From Macrothele yani (lineage: Eukaryota > Arthropoda > Arachnida > Araneae > Macrothelidae), in assembly GCA_039090855.1 (NCBI GenBank), contig CM077005.1:73962607-74026606 (forward strand): 64,000 nt of DNA, written 5' to 3'. The translations under genes were made by a program, and so were the position numbers. This document shows, piece after piece, positions 1 to 10,764 of the stretch. The notes beneath the pieces are model-generated. The model made no database searches. It worked only from the letters and a program-made list of their open reading frames with translations, and was not told the origin of the DNA. The first letter of the stretch is position 1, and each line of letters opens with the position of its first letter.

Positions 1-38
1 CGTAGACCAGAAATGACGGAGAAATTTACTTCGTTATA
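1..38 (+). repeat. 3' tail of tRNA-bearing repeat (window edge)
   Basis: These bases match the last part of the 181-bp tRNA-bearing insertion at 9146-9326 (from the 3' acceptor of the tRNA-like body to the terminus CTTCGTTATA) with a single obvious mismatch. The rest of the copy lies outside the window. It abuts a Tc1 transposase fragment. Confidence 0.75.
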
Positions 39-44
39 CAACAT

Positions 45-345
45 CATTGCCGGATTGTTTGAAGGGACAACAATCGGACAGCATTACTGCAATGATGTTG
101 TTGTTCGCCTCTTTCGTCTGTTCCATGATACTCTGGACATAGATTACATTTGCATGAAAGATAAGATCCGTCCTCACTGGGCAGTAGCTGTGGATAAAGC
201 ACTAGTTAGTGAGAATATCCGTCGGATGGAGTGCTGAGAGCGTACTCTAAATCTCAGTCCAATCGAACATGCACGAAACTGTCTGGGGAGTCTTGTTGCG
301 CAAAGAAATCTCTCACCGTAAACCCTTCTAGCACTTTTAAGATCT
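45..345 (+). pseudogene. Tc1-like transposase, C-terminal fragment
   Basis: A 74-codon frame plus the sequence after its stop (235-237) resembles the C-terminal half of Tc1/IS630 transposases. The order is Y-C-x-D-V-V, then MKDKIRPH where active family members have MDDNARPH, then ENIRRM, then after the stop L-S-P-I-E-H. The third catalytic acidic residue (E in PIEH) is recognisable, and the second-Asp region is altered around it. There is no N-terminal helix-turn-helix and no clear terminal inverted repeat, so this is a dead fragment. It directly follows the tRNA-bearing repeat tail at 1-38. Family assignment is reasonably firm; the ends are approximate. Confidence 0.65.
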
Positions 346-2865
346 CTCTAGCAGAAGTAGGACAATTTACCCAAAGAGCTCCTTAATCAATTCGCACTAA
401 GCATGACATATCGGCGCAAAACATCCATTTAAGGCGCGAGGTGAAATAGTCCCTATAGTCTCTGCATAAAGAGCAGTGCTGATGGAAAAGTGTCGCTGGA
501 GTATAGGTAAAACCGCACCTCCTTCGTAGTATTTTATCCTGTTCGGATTTCTATAACATATTACTCATGATTTTTGGGGTCATACATTAAATTTTACTGT
601 TGCTCTTGCTAGCGATACCACTTCCAACTATAATACCACATTTTTTTAAATTCTGACTGGTCGAAGTGTACCTGGTCCATAAGATTTGGATAGTAGTGTA
701 GTAATAATTTGATTTTAAAATTTTTAAACTTTTTTATTTGGTATTTTGTTGCTTTTGGATAGTCAGGTATTTTACGACACGGTCCTTTAAATTTTTTAAC
801 CATCTGAAAAACTTTTAGAAATTCCGACTGAGGAAAAATTAAAAAGATTTAAAATGGAAGAAACGTTTATTTTAATGCAAAGTTTCGAACGGCAGAAATT
901 TCTTTCATTCATAAACTTCAAATACATCTTTCGCAATTTCCGAAATAAAACATGGACTGATCGTGTTGAATTTCGAGCACTGCAGGTGCGAAAAGCCATT
1001 TTTTAAAAATATTTTAGGATAGTTTATCTCTTGGATTGATCTTGTTAATAACGTCAAAGCGTGTTGCTGGGAGCAAAAGGCGACTGAGTGAGAGGTAATC
1101 AGAAATATCCCACTCAATTATGCATGAAAAGAAAAAAATAATAAGAGAGAGTAATCTTAACAACTCGCTTGTAGAGATGCCGGTATCCGAACAACTTTTG
1201 CAAAACGTCATGCTATTGGATAAATAAATAAACTTTTCGTCCGAGGTAGTATCACGCACACACACACACACACAGATTCCTTTTGCAAAGTAGTAATTTC
1301 GCGTGAAATATTTGATTATGTTAATTTAATACGTCTATGAGAATATAACTGATCGAATCATCTGAAATACAGATAATGTTTCCTAAGCCGTTGGATTTTC
1401 TTATCCGAAAAAAGGGACATAAAATATCCGAGCCAGCATAATTATTGCACTTTTTGTTGTCTTAAGAATGTAATCATGCACCATTATTTGACGTAAAAGA
1501 AATGTCGGGATTTTCGTATAATATAAAACATTAACGAAACATTCAAACCAGCAAATGCATTATAGACACATATAGAGTCAGCATATTGCTAATTCCGACA
1601 AGAAAACAATTGCGGAAATTGAAACGAAGTAATAATGTAAGTGATATGCTTACACGTATAGCAATTTTATGAAAAAAACCCAGCTCATATGGATGTAATA
1701 TAATAAGCACCCAAAGAAAAGGAAAACTAACAAATGTCCAAAAAAAAAAAAAAAAAAGGTAAACTATCAAACGTTCAAAGCGTCGATTACGCTACATGCT
1801 AATTATGAGCTTTGCATTCCATAACTTACTCTTGGTATAAACCACAATACAGCTATGTATTTTCTCCATACGCCAGACAGGTCAGGATGTCTATATCGCC
1901 CAAACATGCATAGCTTTAGAAAGTGTTTCCTGTACACGAAAGTAAGCGGAAAGCCAACGTAAGGTCAGTGGGCCAAGAAAAGCAGCCCGTTCTGAACACC
2001 TGTCACCTGGTCTCATTTTCCATCACTTCTGGCACACTCTCTCCTCAGTGATGCCATTTCCTTGCAGAAAGTCTCTCGCAAGAATGCAAAAAATGTTCAC
2101 AGAGTATCGCCCGATGGCGGTATCGCGTGTTGAACGACAATTAATCTCATTTTCCGAACGTGTCGTGAAATTAATCTGTGTGCCACGACTCAACCCTTGG
2201 AAGCTAAAATCGTCTTCATCACCAGGGTGCTTGAATTATTTAAATCCACTAATTAATTCCAATCTCAATATGACCTTTCCTTTTTTTTTTGTTTGCTTAG
2301 TTAACACTTGACTTACAAGTTTCGTGACTGCAATAATTCAGCGGCATGGTAAAAGATAGGACTTCATAAATTAGCAAGAATGGTGTCTGGACAGTCGAAT
2401 AAAAAGTGAACATTGTGTGCGCATGAAAGGTACGTGACCTTCAAACGCCTTTATGCCCTGATTTGCAGGGTAGGAATAATTGGGATTTCTCGACGTTTAA
2501 AAAATCTTGGTTGATGATAAATATTGCATAAAGAGAGAGCTTTCATCGCTTACAAATTTTCACTGACGGCAAAAATTTATCAGGTCCTTGTCATAAATAC
2601 GACGCAGATTTTCACACCACGTTGCCTCGGCGATGCATGTGTTATATCTGCTATGCTGCAGAACAACAAAACGTTAATATTGTGTCAGCAGTGTTTGAAG
2701 ATCACACCACCATTATTGGTTGATCCATAATGTGGCTGTAAATGGTATTTACAAAGGGTGAATCGAACGTTTTGCAAATATTTGCATAAAAGCATGTGCT
2801 TCGGCGGGTATGCCACGTGTTTAAACTAGTTCAAGTTGCACACTGCATTCTGTCGAAAGAGATAT
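346..2865. other. Unassigned AT-rich DNA
   Basis: I recognise no gene or element here. There is a short (CA)n run at about 1255-1277 and an A17 tract near 1740. Short open frames occur on both strands, none with a motif or family resemblance. The last stretch (about 2780-2860) has Oct-like ATTTGCAT blocks of the sort seen beside the Tc1 elements of this window. Confidence 0.5.
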
Positions 2866-3095
2866 AAAGTGGTAGTCGTTGCTGTGAACAGCATTGCGTG
2901 TCGTCGTTCTGTCTGTGTCTGCAAAGCCGGGCGCGAGAAGTACGGTTTCCCTTGCTTACTCGCTGCGTGATTCTTTCATAGTTTGCGGTCGTCCGTGCTT
3001 CTTTGACTGTGAGGTATATTTTTTTCTCTGTTCTTTAACTTCTAAATCGAAGCTTTATTTTTGTTTTCCAGTTCCAGGACAATCGGGCCTCCGGC

Positions 3096-4784
3096 ATGGC
3101 GAACTTACTCAAACGACCTGAGACATTCAATGTCACACACAATGGGAAGTATCCCAGTGTGAAAATTTCGAAAGAGTTGGTCGATCGGCCATCCTGAACA
3201 ATTGCACACTGTCCAGCGCCTTAACAATGGTCTTTTCACGGTGAGGTTCCAAACTACTGTACAACCGCTGCACTATCTTGAGAACCCCTTGAAGGCCTAC
3301 AAAGACATTGATGTGAATATTTCACTGGTGAATGACGGCATTCGAACCGTCTATGTAAAACTTGCGCCAATTGACATCCTAAATGAGAATATCTCAGTTG
3401 GATATGGGGAAATCATCACACCCATCCAGAATGAGCGGCACACGCTCAGAGGCCTTGAGCATGTATATACAGGCACCAGAATTGTTCGCCTGCGAATGAC
3501 AAAGTCGGTCCCAAACTTCCTTCAAGTGGGCGGCTGGAAGGCTATGGTGACATATGCTGGCATGACTAGAACATGCAGACGATGTGGTCAAGCTGGGGCA
3601 CATTGCTCCTCAGTGCCCATTCCGGGCTTGCCCCCACTGCGGTACGTTGGAGCATTTAGAGATCACCTGCGAGCTAGCCTGCTCCAAGTGTGGTGCGGAT
3701 TCTCACACCAAATCGAAGTGCACCCGGTCATCCTTTGCAAATATTGTGGCCGGGTTTTTTTTTTTGATTGGAGGTTTAACGACCACCGTGAGCAACTCAA
3801 TGAGCTATAAGCAGTCGCCCGTCCCTAATTTTGTGTCACTGGTTCCAGGGAAGGGAGAGAGCCAGTGCCGTAAGACGAAACACAACATCCATGCCTGACA
3901 GGGATTCGAACCCGGACCCCTTACGGACGAATGATCAGTGGCCAGCGCCTTAGACCACCGGGGCTGCTGGCCGGGTTTTCACTGCTCCCCTTGTTTCCAA
4001 TGAGGAGTATCCAGCGCTGCCTTCCACCTCTGCTGTTGTTGCCCACGGGGACTCTTCCGTTCCTAGTCCAGTTGTCACTATGGACACGCAAACTGGTGCT
4101 TCTGTGGACTTACCAGTTGATACCGCTTCCTTGAATGTTGTACCACCTGTTGTTCAGGAAGCCTTGGTTGACGACCGCAAAGTAGATCCTGGATCCTCTC
4201 CAGTCGCCTCTCCAGAGCAAGATCTTGAGGCGTTTCATTCCATTAAAGGAGACCCAGCACTCACCCCAGAGCGGCGTACCGCTGAGGGTCTTAATATGGC
4301 CCTCGATACGCCATCTGCGGAGGTCACCTCTCGGCCTCTCGTTGTCGAGTCTGTATCTCCCATGGACGACGTCGTGAGTGCGGAGGTCCATGTGCCTCGT
4401 CCACCTGCTTTTACTGACACCAAAGTCGGACTTGTAGCCACTGTTGTGTTTCCCGAGGAAGTGTCTTTCGTTGCTTTGGACGACGACTACATTTTCATCG
4501 ATTCCGTCGATGATGTTGCTTTCCCCTTTCCAGTTGGAACTGGCTCCAACCATTCCACCTCCGGTGGCACGGTCGTACCTGTTGTACCTTCTTACAGCCT
4601 GCTGGGACGTATTCACGATACCACCCACGTTGAGTCTCCTGCCAGGGAGTCTAGATCTGTCGAACGACCCTTCCGTCTTCACCAGCAGTCCTCCTCACCA
4701 TCTGAGGACACTCTCCGCAGCAGTCGATCGGCCAGCGTACGTCCCGTTCCTCGCGACAAATCTCCCGTCCGCCTGGAGGAGTGA
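3096..4784 (+). pseudogene. Tx1-type LINE ORF1 (zinc-knuckle nucleic-acid-binding protein)
   Basis: Starts at ATG 3096 and runs to a TGA about 3195. It continues in another frame (3202-3597) and shifts again to read 3584-3754. The SINE at 3759-3967 then interrupts it, and the frame resumes to the stop at 4784. The middle part has the typical Tx1 ORF1 segment ending in TCRRCGQAGH, followed by three CCHC knuckles: C-RR-C-GQAG-H-IAPQ-C, C-PH-C-GTLE-H-LEIT-C and C-SK-C-GADS-H-TKSK-C. The C-terminal 230 residues are acidic and Ser/Pro-rich, with a basic Ser/Arg-rich end. In the family, ORF1 coats the element RNA. The frameshifts and the SINE make it non-functional here. Confidence 0.78.
3759..3967 (-). 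mobile_element. tRNA-headed SINE (family A) in LINE ORF1
   Basis: Minus-strand copy: A-tail at the left (T run at 3755-3765), body, and tRNA-like head with B box (GGTTCGAATCCC type) at the right. It is flanked by a 12-bp target duplication TGGCCGGGTTTT (3747-3758 and 3968-3979), so its ends are well fixed. It is a young copy, close to those at 5988, 8966, 14186 and 14816. It interrupts the LINE ORF1 just after the third zinc knuckle. Confidence 0.9.
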
Positions 4785-5009
4785 GAACTTCAACCACATC
4801 ACCGCCGACGGAGACGCCAACGGGATAGCAACCGTCCCAACTCGTGAGTTTGGCATTGTCATTTCTAAGTGCCGGTCCTACGTTTCAAAAACGGGTGGGT
4901 TAAATTGAATCTACCTCTTTTCCCCTTACTGACTTTTGTTATAGGGTGTACTTTGTGTTTCAATTTTATGCTTTACCTTCGAACTTAAAATTCCAACTTT
5001 AAATATTCA

Positions 5010-8000
5010 GGAACTTCGGTCCCGGTCAGCAAGGCGTTGGCTCATAGGCTGGATTACGACCCAAGAGATTGATATCCTCTGTGTCCAGAAGACCTATTAT
5101 CATAGTTTTAGGCATGTTTCGGAGTTTCGCCATTATACTAATGCCCCGTGCTGGTTTAGTCTTTCTCTAACTAGTCAGCAGGGCGTCGGAATTATTGTCC
5201 ACCCTAACTTCAAGGGTCGACAAATGAAATTTTAATACGATGACGAGGGTCGCGTGGCTGCTGTCAGCTTCGTCCTCACTGAATTTAAAATTCGCGTAAT
5301 TTCAGTCTATGCGCCAACGGTACGCGCCCAAAGGGGTGGATTCCTTAGGAATCTTCCTTTATTTTTGGAGGGTGGTGAAGACTTTCTAATATTGGGGGGT
5401 GATTTTAATCTTGTTTCGGAGCATATTCTTAATACACAGGGGGTACCTGGCAGACGTGGAGTCGTCCCGGGCTGTATTCTCCGGGTTCATGCCGGGGGCG
5501 GGGCTGGTGGACGCCTGGCGTTCTACTCACCCTGGGGTCTTCGACTGAAATTGGACGGATAGCTCGGTTCGGATCCGCCTGGACTTCATTCGGAGGGGGT
5601 GCTGGGACTTGTGACCTGGTGTCTTTTGATCATTCTGATGTTAGTTCTGTGTCTTTCCGTGTGAGTGACCATCATGCCGTTTCTGGTGAGATCGTTCTGT
5701 TAGGGTCCCGGACACGAACTCAAGGCCCATGGTGGATAAATCTGAATCTTCTCAAAGATGATGACATTCTTCAAGGCCTTGAGAGGTTGCTTCGGTGCGA
5801 TATTCGGTTTGAGACTCATCACACTGGTGTGTGTTGGGTGGGGGTTACATTTAAAGTGAAGCTTTATTTACAACTTCAAGGGAAACTCTGCTCATCGGCG
5901 GATTTTGGAACGAACTCGCCTTGTGTGTATGTTGCGTGCATGCAAAGCCGGGCAGCAAATGGGTGCGCAGAATGCTAGTACGAATTTTTTTTTTTTTTTT
6001 TTTTTGTTTGGAAGTTTAACGACCACCGTGAGCAACTCAATGGGCTATAAGCAGTCGCCCGTCCCTAATTTAGGGTCACTGGTTCCAGGGAAGGGAGAGA
6101 GCCAGTGCCGTAAGACAAACACAACATCCATGCCTCACCGGGATTCGAACCCGGACCCCTTCGGACGAATGACCAGAGGCCAACGCCTTAGACCACTGCG
6201 CCACCGGGGCGGCTAGTACGATTTGCTGAACTGTTGATAGATTTATACTGTGAATCTGGCCAAAGATGCACACAGGACTCTATTTCAAAGAATTTAGAAA
6301 ATGAGATTTCACTTGCAAGTTTATTTGCAAAATCTCGAAGAGAAAAAATTATTTCCTAGGCCATTCCTGGCTTACAACATGGGTCATGCTTCGTGATTTC
6401 TTAATCAGAAATTCAGAGTTAGTTGTTTTCCCATTTCCGTGATCTGTTTGCATCTGATGACGTATGACGTGCAGCAGTCGTCCGTCGACTCTTGGGTCCC
6501 TGATGCGTCCCAACTCGACGCCGCGGCTTCTGCGCTTACATCGGGCGTGTTCGTGCTTCAGAGGTAATGCAAGCCATCGCTGGCCTGAGTAATGGTAGCA
6601 GTCCAGGTCCTCCTGATGGTATCCGTGTTGAGTTTTATAAACGTTTTGTTGATTTGCTTGTCGAATCTTCCTGTGATGTTCCTAACCATGTTCTGTCAAC
6701 TTGGAACTTAACCACGACGATGCGTCTTGGCCAGATAGTTTTAGTTAACAAGCGGCCTGATGGTCCTGTTCGTCATTTAGGAGAGTGGAGACCCATCATT
6801 CTTCTTAACTACGATTACAAGATTTTGGCTAAAGTCCATGTTAATAGACTGATTAAGCTTATTTCTCGCCTAGTAGGTGCGTGCCAAGTTTCTGGAATCC
6901 CGGGGAGGAAAACCTTTCAAAATTTAGTTCTCGTGCGGGACGGTATTCACTACCTGGACAGCAAGAGGTTGAAGTGCTGTATCCTTTCTTTGGATCAGAG
7001 CAAAGCCTTTGACAGGGTTTCTCACAAGTACCTTGGGACCCTGTTAGAGGCTTGTAACTTTAGACTGGATTTTGTTCACATGGTGAAGATCTTGTATACT
7101 AATATCTTTAGTTTTATCCGAGTCAACGGTCAGCCAACGGACTGCTTTCCTGTTCCGAGAGGGGTCCACCAGGGCTGACCGTTGTCTGCTGCACTGTTCG
7201 TACTGAGTATTAAAATTATTTTCAGGAATATTCACTCTACGTCGAATATCTCTGTAATCGCTGTTCCAGGAGCAAGCTCTACAACATCCGAGCTCAAATA
7301 TCTTGCTTACGCAAATGGCGTCGTTCTCTTCCTTCGAGATGAATCTTCCTTGAGAAATTTCTTCCGTGTTTATGACGCTTATGTGGACACTGCAGGCGCT
7401 GAGTTGAATGTGGAAAAAACCAAAGCCTTGTGTTTTGGGGATTGGTCGCCTGACGTTTTACAATTTGTAGGCTCCTTCGATGCTCCCATGAGGATCTTTG
7501 GTGGGTTTTTTTTTTATAAAAACGGGGTTCACCGCGAGACGTGGCGTTCTATTCAACAGAAGCCCACGTCGGAATGTTTTCGGTGGGTAGGGCGCCACAT
7601 TTCTTTGTTTAATAAGGCCATATTGGCTAACAATTTCTTGGTTTCAAAAATTGCTTTTTGCGGTACCCTGCAACCGCCGACGTACAGGGTCCCTTTGGCT
7701 CTAAAATCTCTTTTATTTCAATTTTTTGGGGGAACTAGAGCTGTCCTTTCTCGGGATTGTCTGGTTCAACCAGTCCATCGGGGAACACTGGGTGTTCGGC
7801 ACATTCTTGCGTGGTTTCGCGCGTTGATGGTTTCTAATATAGCCTACCTCCTGAAGAACGATTTTAATCCTAGCTTTAGTTTCGTGTGTTATTTTATTTC
7901 TTATAATCTCAGGTTATTTTCTTTTGCTTGTAGATATTTTGGGCCCAGAGCTCCGAGGCCCGGTGGAACACATAGTACTACAATTTGTGAGTCTAGGTTT

Positions 8001-8654
8001 TTGACTAGCCATAATATAAAGTGTTCTTCTTGGCATTGTGCAGATATCTTTTATAATGTTTTCTTGCCATGCTTTGCGCTTCGCATTCTGCAGAGGTTTC
8101 CCGCCTTGGGGTTGAACTGGAGGGCAGCGTGGGCCAATGTCGCGTTTCCGGGTATGGAAGGTCGTGTGCGGGACCTGCAGTGGGGCTTGGCCCATAGGTT
8201 GATTTTCACCCGTGATTCCCTCTTTAGTTGGAGAGTCATCGACACTCCAGACTGTCCCCACTGCGGACAGCCTGAATCTTTATTCCACAGGTTCGTGGAT
8301 AGCGCTTTTGTGCGCAAAGTTTGACAAATTATTTCGATGTGGATTTGTGTCAATGTTTGCAATTTTAAGATTATTGTTTTTAAGCACCCGCTACCTGTTG
8401 CTGGTCAACGTGCCTATTGTATCAAAGTGATTCTTGCTATCGCTTGTACAGTTATACACGATATTGCTGGATCTGACCATGTTAGGCTCTATGCGAATAG
8501 GCCTCATGTGGTTGCGGTCTTCGTTAGGATCAGATCGCGCGATCTAGTGATTGCCGACTTTCACCACTGGCCGGAATACGGCTTTCGTGTTCGCTGGCTT
8601 TGTTGGGCTAGACTGGTCTCCCTATGCAATAATGCAATCTGTTTTCGATTTTAA
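5010..8654 (+). pseudogene. Tx1-type LINE ORF2: endonuclease + reverse transcriptase
   Basis: The N-terminal AP-like endonuclease shows IDILCVQK, GVGIIV, ISVYAP, LILGGDFN and SDHHAV between about 5080 and 5690, with a stop at about 5233. A SINE (5988-6211) then interrupts it. The RT follows from 6567: RPIILLNYDYKILAK, SLDQSKAFDRV (first catalytic Asp), a single in-frame TGA at 7176-7178 where the family has QGCPLS, then LAYANGVVLF where the second copy reads LAYADDVVLF. The two catalytic aspartates are therefore lost. A Cys-His motif (CPHCGQPESLFH) lies near 8245-8290, and after a frameshift at about 8325 the C-terminus continues to 8654. The family reaction is target-primed reverse transcription. 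It is clearly dead. Confidence 0.85.
5988..6211 (-). mobile_element. tRNA-headed SINE (family A) in LINE ORF2
   Basis: Minus-strand copy with a long T run at its left end (A-tail) and the tRNA-like head at the right. The target duplication GCTAGTACGA(A)TTT occurs at 5974-5987 and 6212-6224. It is close to the young consensus, including the GTTCGAATCCC B box and the GGTCGTTAAAC 3' core. It splits ORF2 between the endonuclease and RT domains. Confidence 0.9.
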
Positions 8655-8965
8655 TGTGCGTTCTGTGTTGGAGCATGTCGCGTGAAAACCGACCGCTGCT
8701 CCCAATGTCATGCTTCTTGGTTACTATGTTTTGATTCTCTGTCCTGATTTATTTTTAAATGCTTTGCTACTGTGTTAGAACCCTCATGTGTTGTATTCTG
8801 AATGCCTTTGTCTGAATTTAACTATGCCTTGGCCCACGATTTTGGTCTGTGTTGTCTGTAGCAGGTTTTTTGCCTCTCAGACGACAGCACAGACCATCTT
8901 ATGCGTCTTTGTCATGCCTCTTGGGCTGGGAGGGTGTGACAAAGGACATTTCATGTCATTGCTTA

Positions 8966-9369
8966 GCCGCCCCGGTGGCGCAGTGGTCTAAGCGATTGCC
9001 TCTGATCATTCGTCCGAAAGGGGTCCGGGTTCGAATCCCGGTGAGGCATGGATGTTGTGTTTGTCTAACGGCACTGGCTCTCTCCCTTCCCTGGAACCAG
9101 TGACCCTAAATTAGGGACGGGCGACTGCTTATAGCCCATTGAGTTTGTAACGTACCAGGAGATGTGACGTACCTGCCAGAAGGACGCACACGACATAAAG
9201 ACAGATAGGAATCAGAATAAAACGTCCGCGTAGCTCAATTGGTAGAGTGACTTATTCCGGAATGAGGGGATCCGGGTTCGAATCCCGGCGTAGACCAGAA
9301 ATGACGGAGAAATTTGCTTCGTTATAAGTTGCTCACGGCGGTCGTTAAACCTCCAATTAAAAAAAAAAA
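8966..9369 (+). mobile_element. tRNA-headed SINE (family A) in LINE 3' UTR, itself interrupted
   Basis: Plus-strand copy beginning GCCGCCCCGGTGGCGCAGTG. Its target duplication is TGTCATTGCTTA / TGTTATTGCTTA (8954-8965 and 9370-9381). The body runs to ...CCCATTGAGTT at 9145, is cut by a 181-bp insertion (9146-9326), and resumes GTTGCTCACGGCGG to an A tail at 9361. It shows the complete family structure: tRNA-like head with A box (GGCGCAGTGG) and B box (GGTTCGAATCC), a body of about 125 bp and an A-rich tail. Confidence 0.92.
9146..9326 (+). mobile_element. 181-bp insertion with tRNA-like body and LTR-like ends
   Basis: Starts TGTAACG and ends CGTTATA, which are imperfect inverted termini. It is flanked by AGTT on both sides (9142-9145 and 9327-9330), which the uninterrupted SINE has once. 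From 9224 to 9296 lies a tRNA-like cloverleaf: acceptor GTCCGCG/CGTAGAC, D arm GCTC/GAGT, T arm CCGGG-TTCGAAT-CCCGG, anticodon stem CTTAT/ATGAG. The anticodon loop TCCGGA has six bases instead of seven, so a functional tRNA is unlikely. The ends and short duplication look like a solo LTR or miniature LTR element rather than a SINE. A partial copy is at 1-38 and a related tRNA-like core is at 36455. Confidence 0.7.
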
Positions 9370-9699
9370 TGTTATTGCTTACTTTCCTTGTTCTTTTTCT
9401 GTCATCCTTGTTTTTATTTTTTGAAGGGTTGGAGGTGCTTAGATGTGGGTCCTCTTTTTCTCTTTAAGTAGTTCCACCCTGATTCCATTAATGCTTCTTT
9501 ACTGGGTGTGTTTGCATTCGTGTTTCGTCTTCCGTGTTCGGTAAGTAAGGTAAGTGATTTTTTACCTTTTTTGTTGTGTAAGTGTGTGCATGCGCGCGTG
9601 TACGTGAGCGGCATGTCGATGATGATTGGTTGCCCCATTTTTGGGGTTTCAGCGGAACAGTGTGCAGCTCTGTGCTGTACAGCAGTTCACTAACTGAGA

Positions 9700-10729
9700 C
9701 GCCTGAAAGATGAGCAGCCACAAACGGCTAATTTGGGAACTTTTGTTTATAAGTTTGAACTCGGACATAAAGCTGCTCAAGCAACACGAAACATTTGCCA
9801 TGCAAAAGGGGAAGGTTCCGCGGACCACAGTATCGTAACCAGATGGTTCAAAAAATTTCGTTCAGGTGAGGAAACCTCGACGATCAGCGAAGGTCAGGTT
9901 TTCAGCGAACCGTGGATTCGGAGGGCGTACGCAACGCCGTAGACGCAAATACGACAACCAGCACTCGGAGATTTTCAGGGGAGTTGGGCATATCACAGAC
10001 CACCGTAGTTCGTCACCTTCAGGACCTTGGCAAGGTACAGGAGCCGCCGCATTGTCGCATTGTCTATCACAAACTGACGCCAGCTAAAGCAAACCGCCAA
10101 GTGGAAGTGTGCACGAAATTCCTGGAAAACCCGCACGATGTACGTTTCATCAAGACAATTATTACGTGCGATGGAAAGTGTGTCTATTTCCGTAATCTTA
10201 ACACACAACGGGAGTGGTTGAGCCCGGCCCAGCCAAACGTGGGCCCTTCGAACACAAGCTGCTCCTCTTCGTTTGATGGAATTTCGAGTGGATAATCCAC
10301 TACGAATTTGTTCCAGACGTTCGGATCATCAATGCCAAACTCTACTGTGAACAGCTAGAGCGGATATATGCCGTTTTGGAGGAGAAGTACCCAGCATTGG
10401 TGAACAGAAAGCGTGCACTCCTACAGCAGGACAACGCTCGGCCTCGTACCGCGCGAACGACCCGGACAAAACCCCAGGAACTTGAGGGCATCGAACTGAT
10501 GCCACACCCAGCATTTAGTCCGAATCTTGTGCCGTCGGATTATTACTTGTTTCAGTCTATGACCCAATTCCTTTGCGGGAGGCACTTCAAAAACCAGGAG
10601 GAGGTGGCAGCTGGGGTAAAGGAGTTCTTTGTCTCCAAGGACAAGAAGTGGTACCGCCGCAGGATGGAAGAACTGGCAGACAGATGGTTAACTACGGTGC
10701 AACACGATGGCCTGTACTTTGAATGCTAG
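9700..10729 (+). pseudogene. mariner-type transposase relic
   Basis: Frames in succession spell a mariner transposase: N-terminal helix-turn-helix (KFELGHKAAQATRN, then VTRWFKKFRSG), a second HTH-like part (ELGISQTTVVRHLQDLG), then LLQQDNARPRTARTT carrying the second catalytic Asp. The third-Asp motif reads FSPNLVPSDYYLF where active mariners have SPDLAPSDYHLF, so that Asp is now Asn. The C-terminus ends YFEC-stop at 10729. The first-Asp region (IITCDGK) is displaced by frameshifts, and several stops interrupt the frame. It lies immediately after the 3' end of the Tx1 LINE. The terminal repeats were not defined. The element is inactive. Confidence 0.8.
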
Positions 10730-10764
10730 TCAGGTTTCGTCGTAAAGGTACCTATGAAATATGT

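Larger units (their letters stand above)
2870..9693 (+). mobile_element. Near-full-length Tx1-type LINE, copy 1 (interrupted by SINEs)
   Basis: A non-LTR retrotransposon with 5' leader (about 2870-3095), ORF1 (3096-4784), ORF2 (about 5010-8654) and a 3' UTR ending near 9693. The 3' end is defined by comparison with the second copy on the minus strand (31089-33398): both share the 3' UTR up to a block around CAGTTCACTAACT and then diverge. The RT core and the gag-like ORF1 most resemble the Tx1 group of the L1 superfamily. Three SINEs sit inside it, at 3759, 5988 and 8966, each with its own target duplication. Frameshifts, in-frame stops and a mutated RT active site show it is inactive. The 5' boundary is approximate. 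Confidence 0.8.

Noticed and set aside
1255..1277. Z-DNA or regulatory role for the CA repeat
   Set aside because: A short simple repeat with no supporting context.
4110..4682. 190-codon minus-strand open frame as a gene
   Set aside because: It is antisense to the LINE ORF1 C-terminal region and has no motif.
8966..9060. tRNA gene at the SINE head (GGCGCAGTGG...GGTTCGAATCCC)
   Set aside because: The same head occurs in many copies with A tails and target duplications, so it is a SINE promoter, not a tRNA gene.
9224..9296. Functional tRNA gene (Arg-like CCG anticodon)
   Set aside because: The anticodon loop has six bases, the acceptor has a C-A mismatch, and the body is part of an insertion with defined ends and a related core elsewhere.
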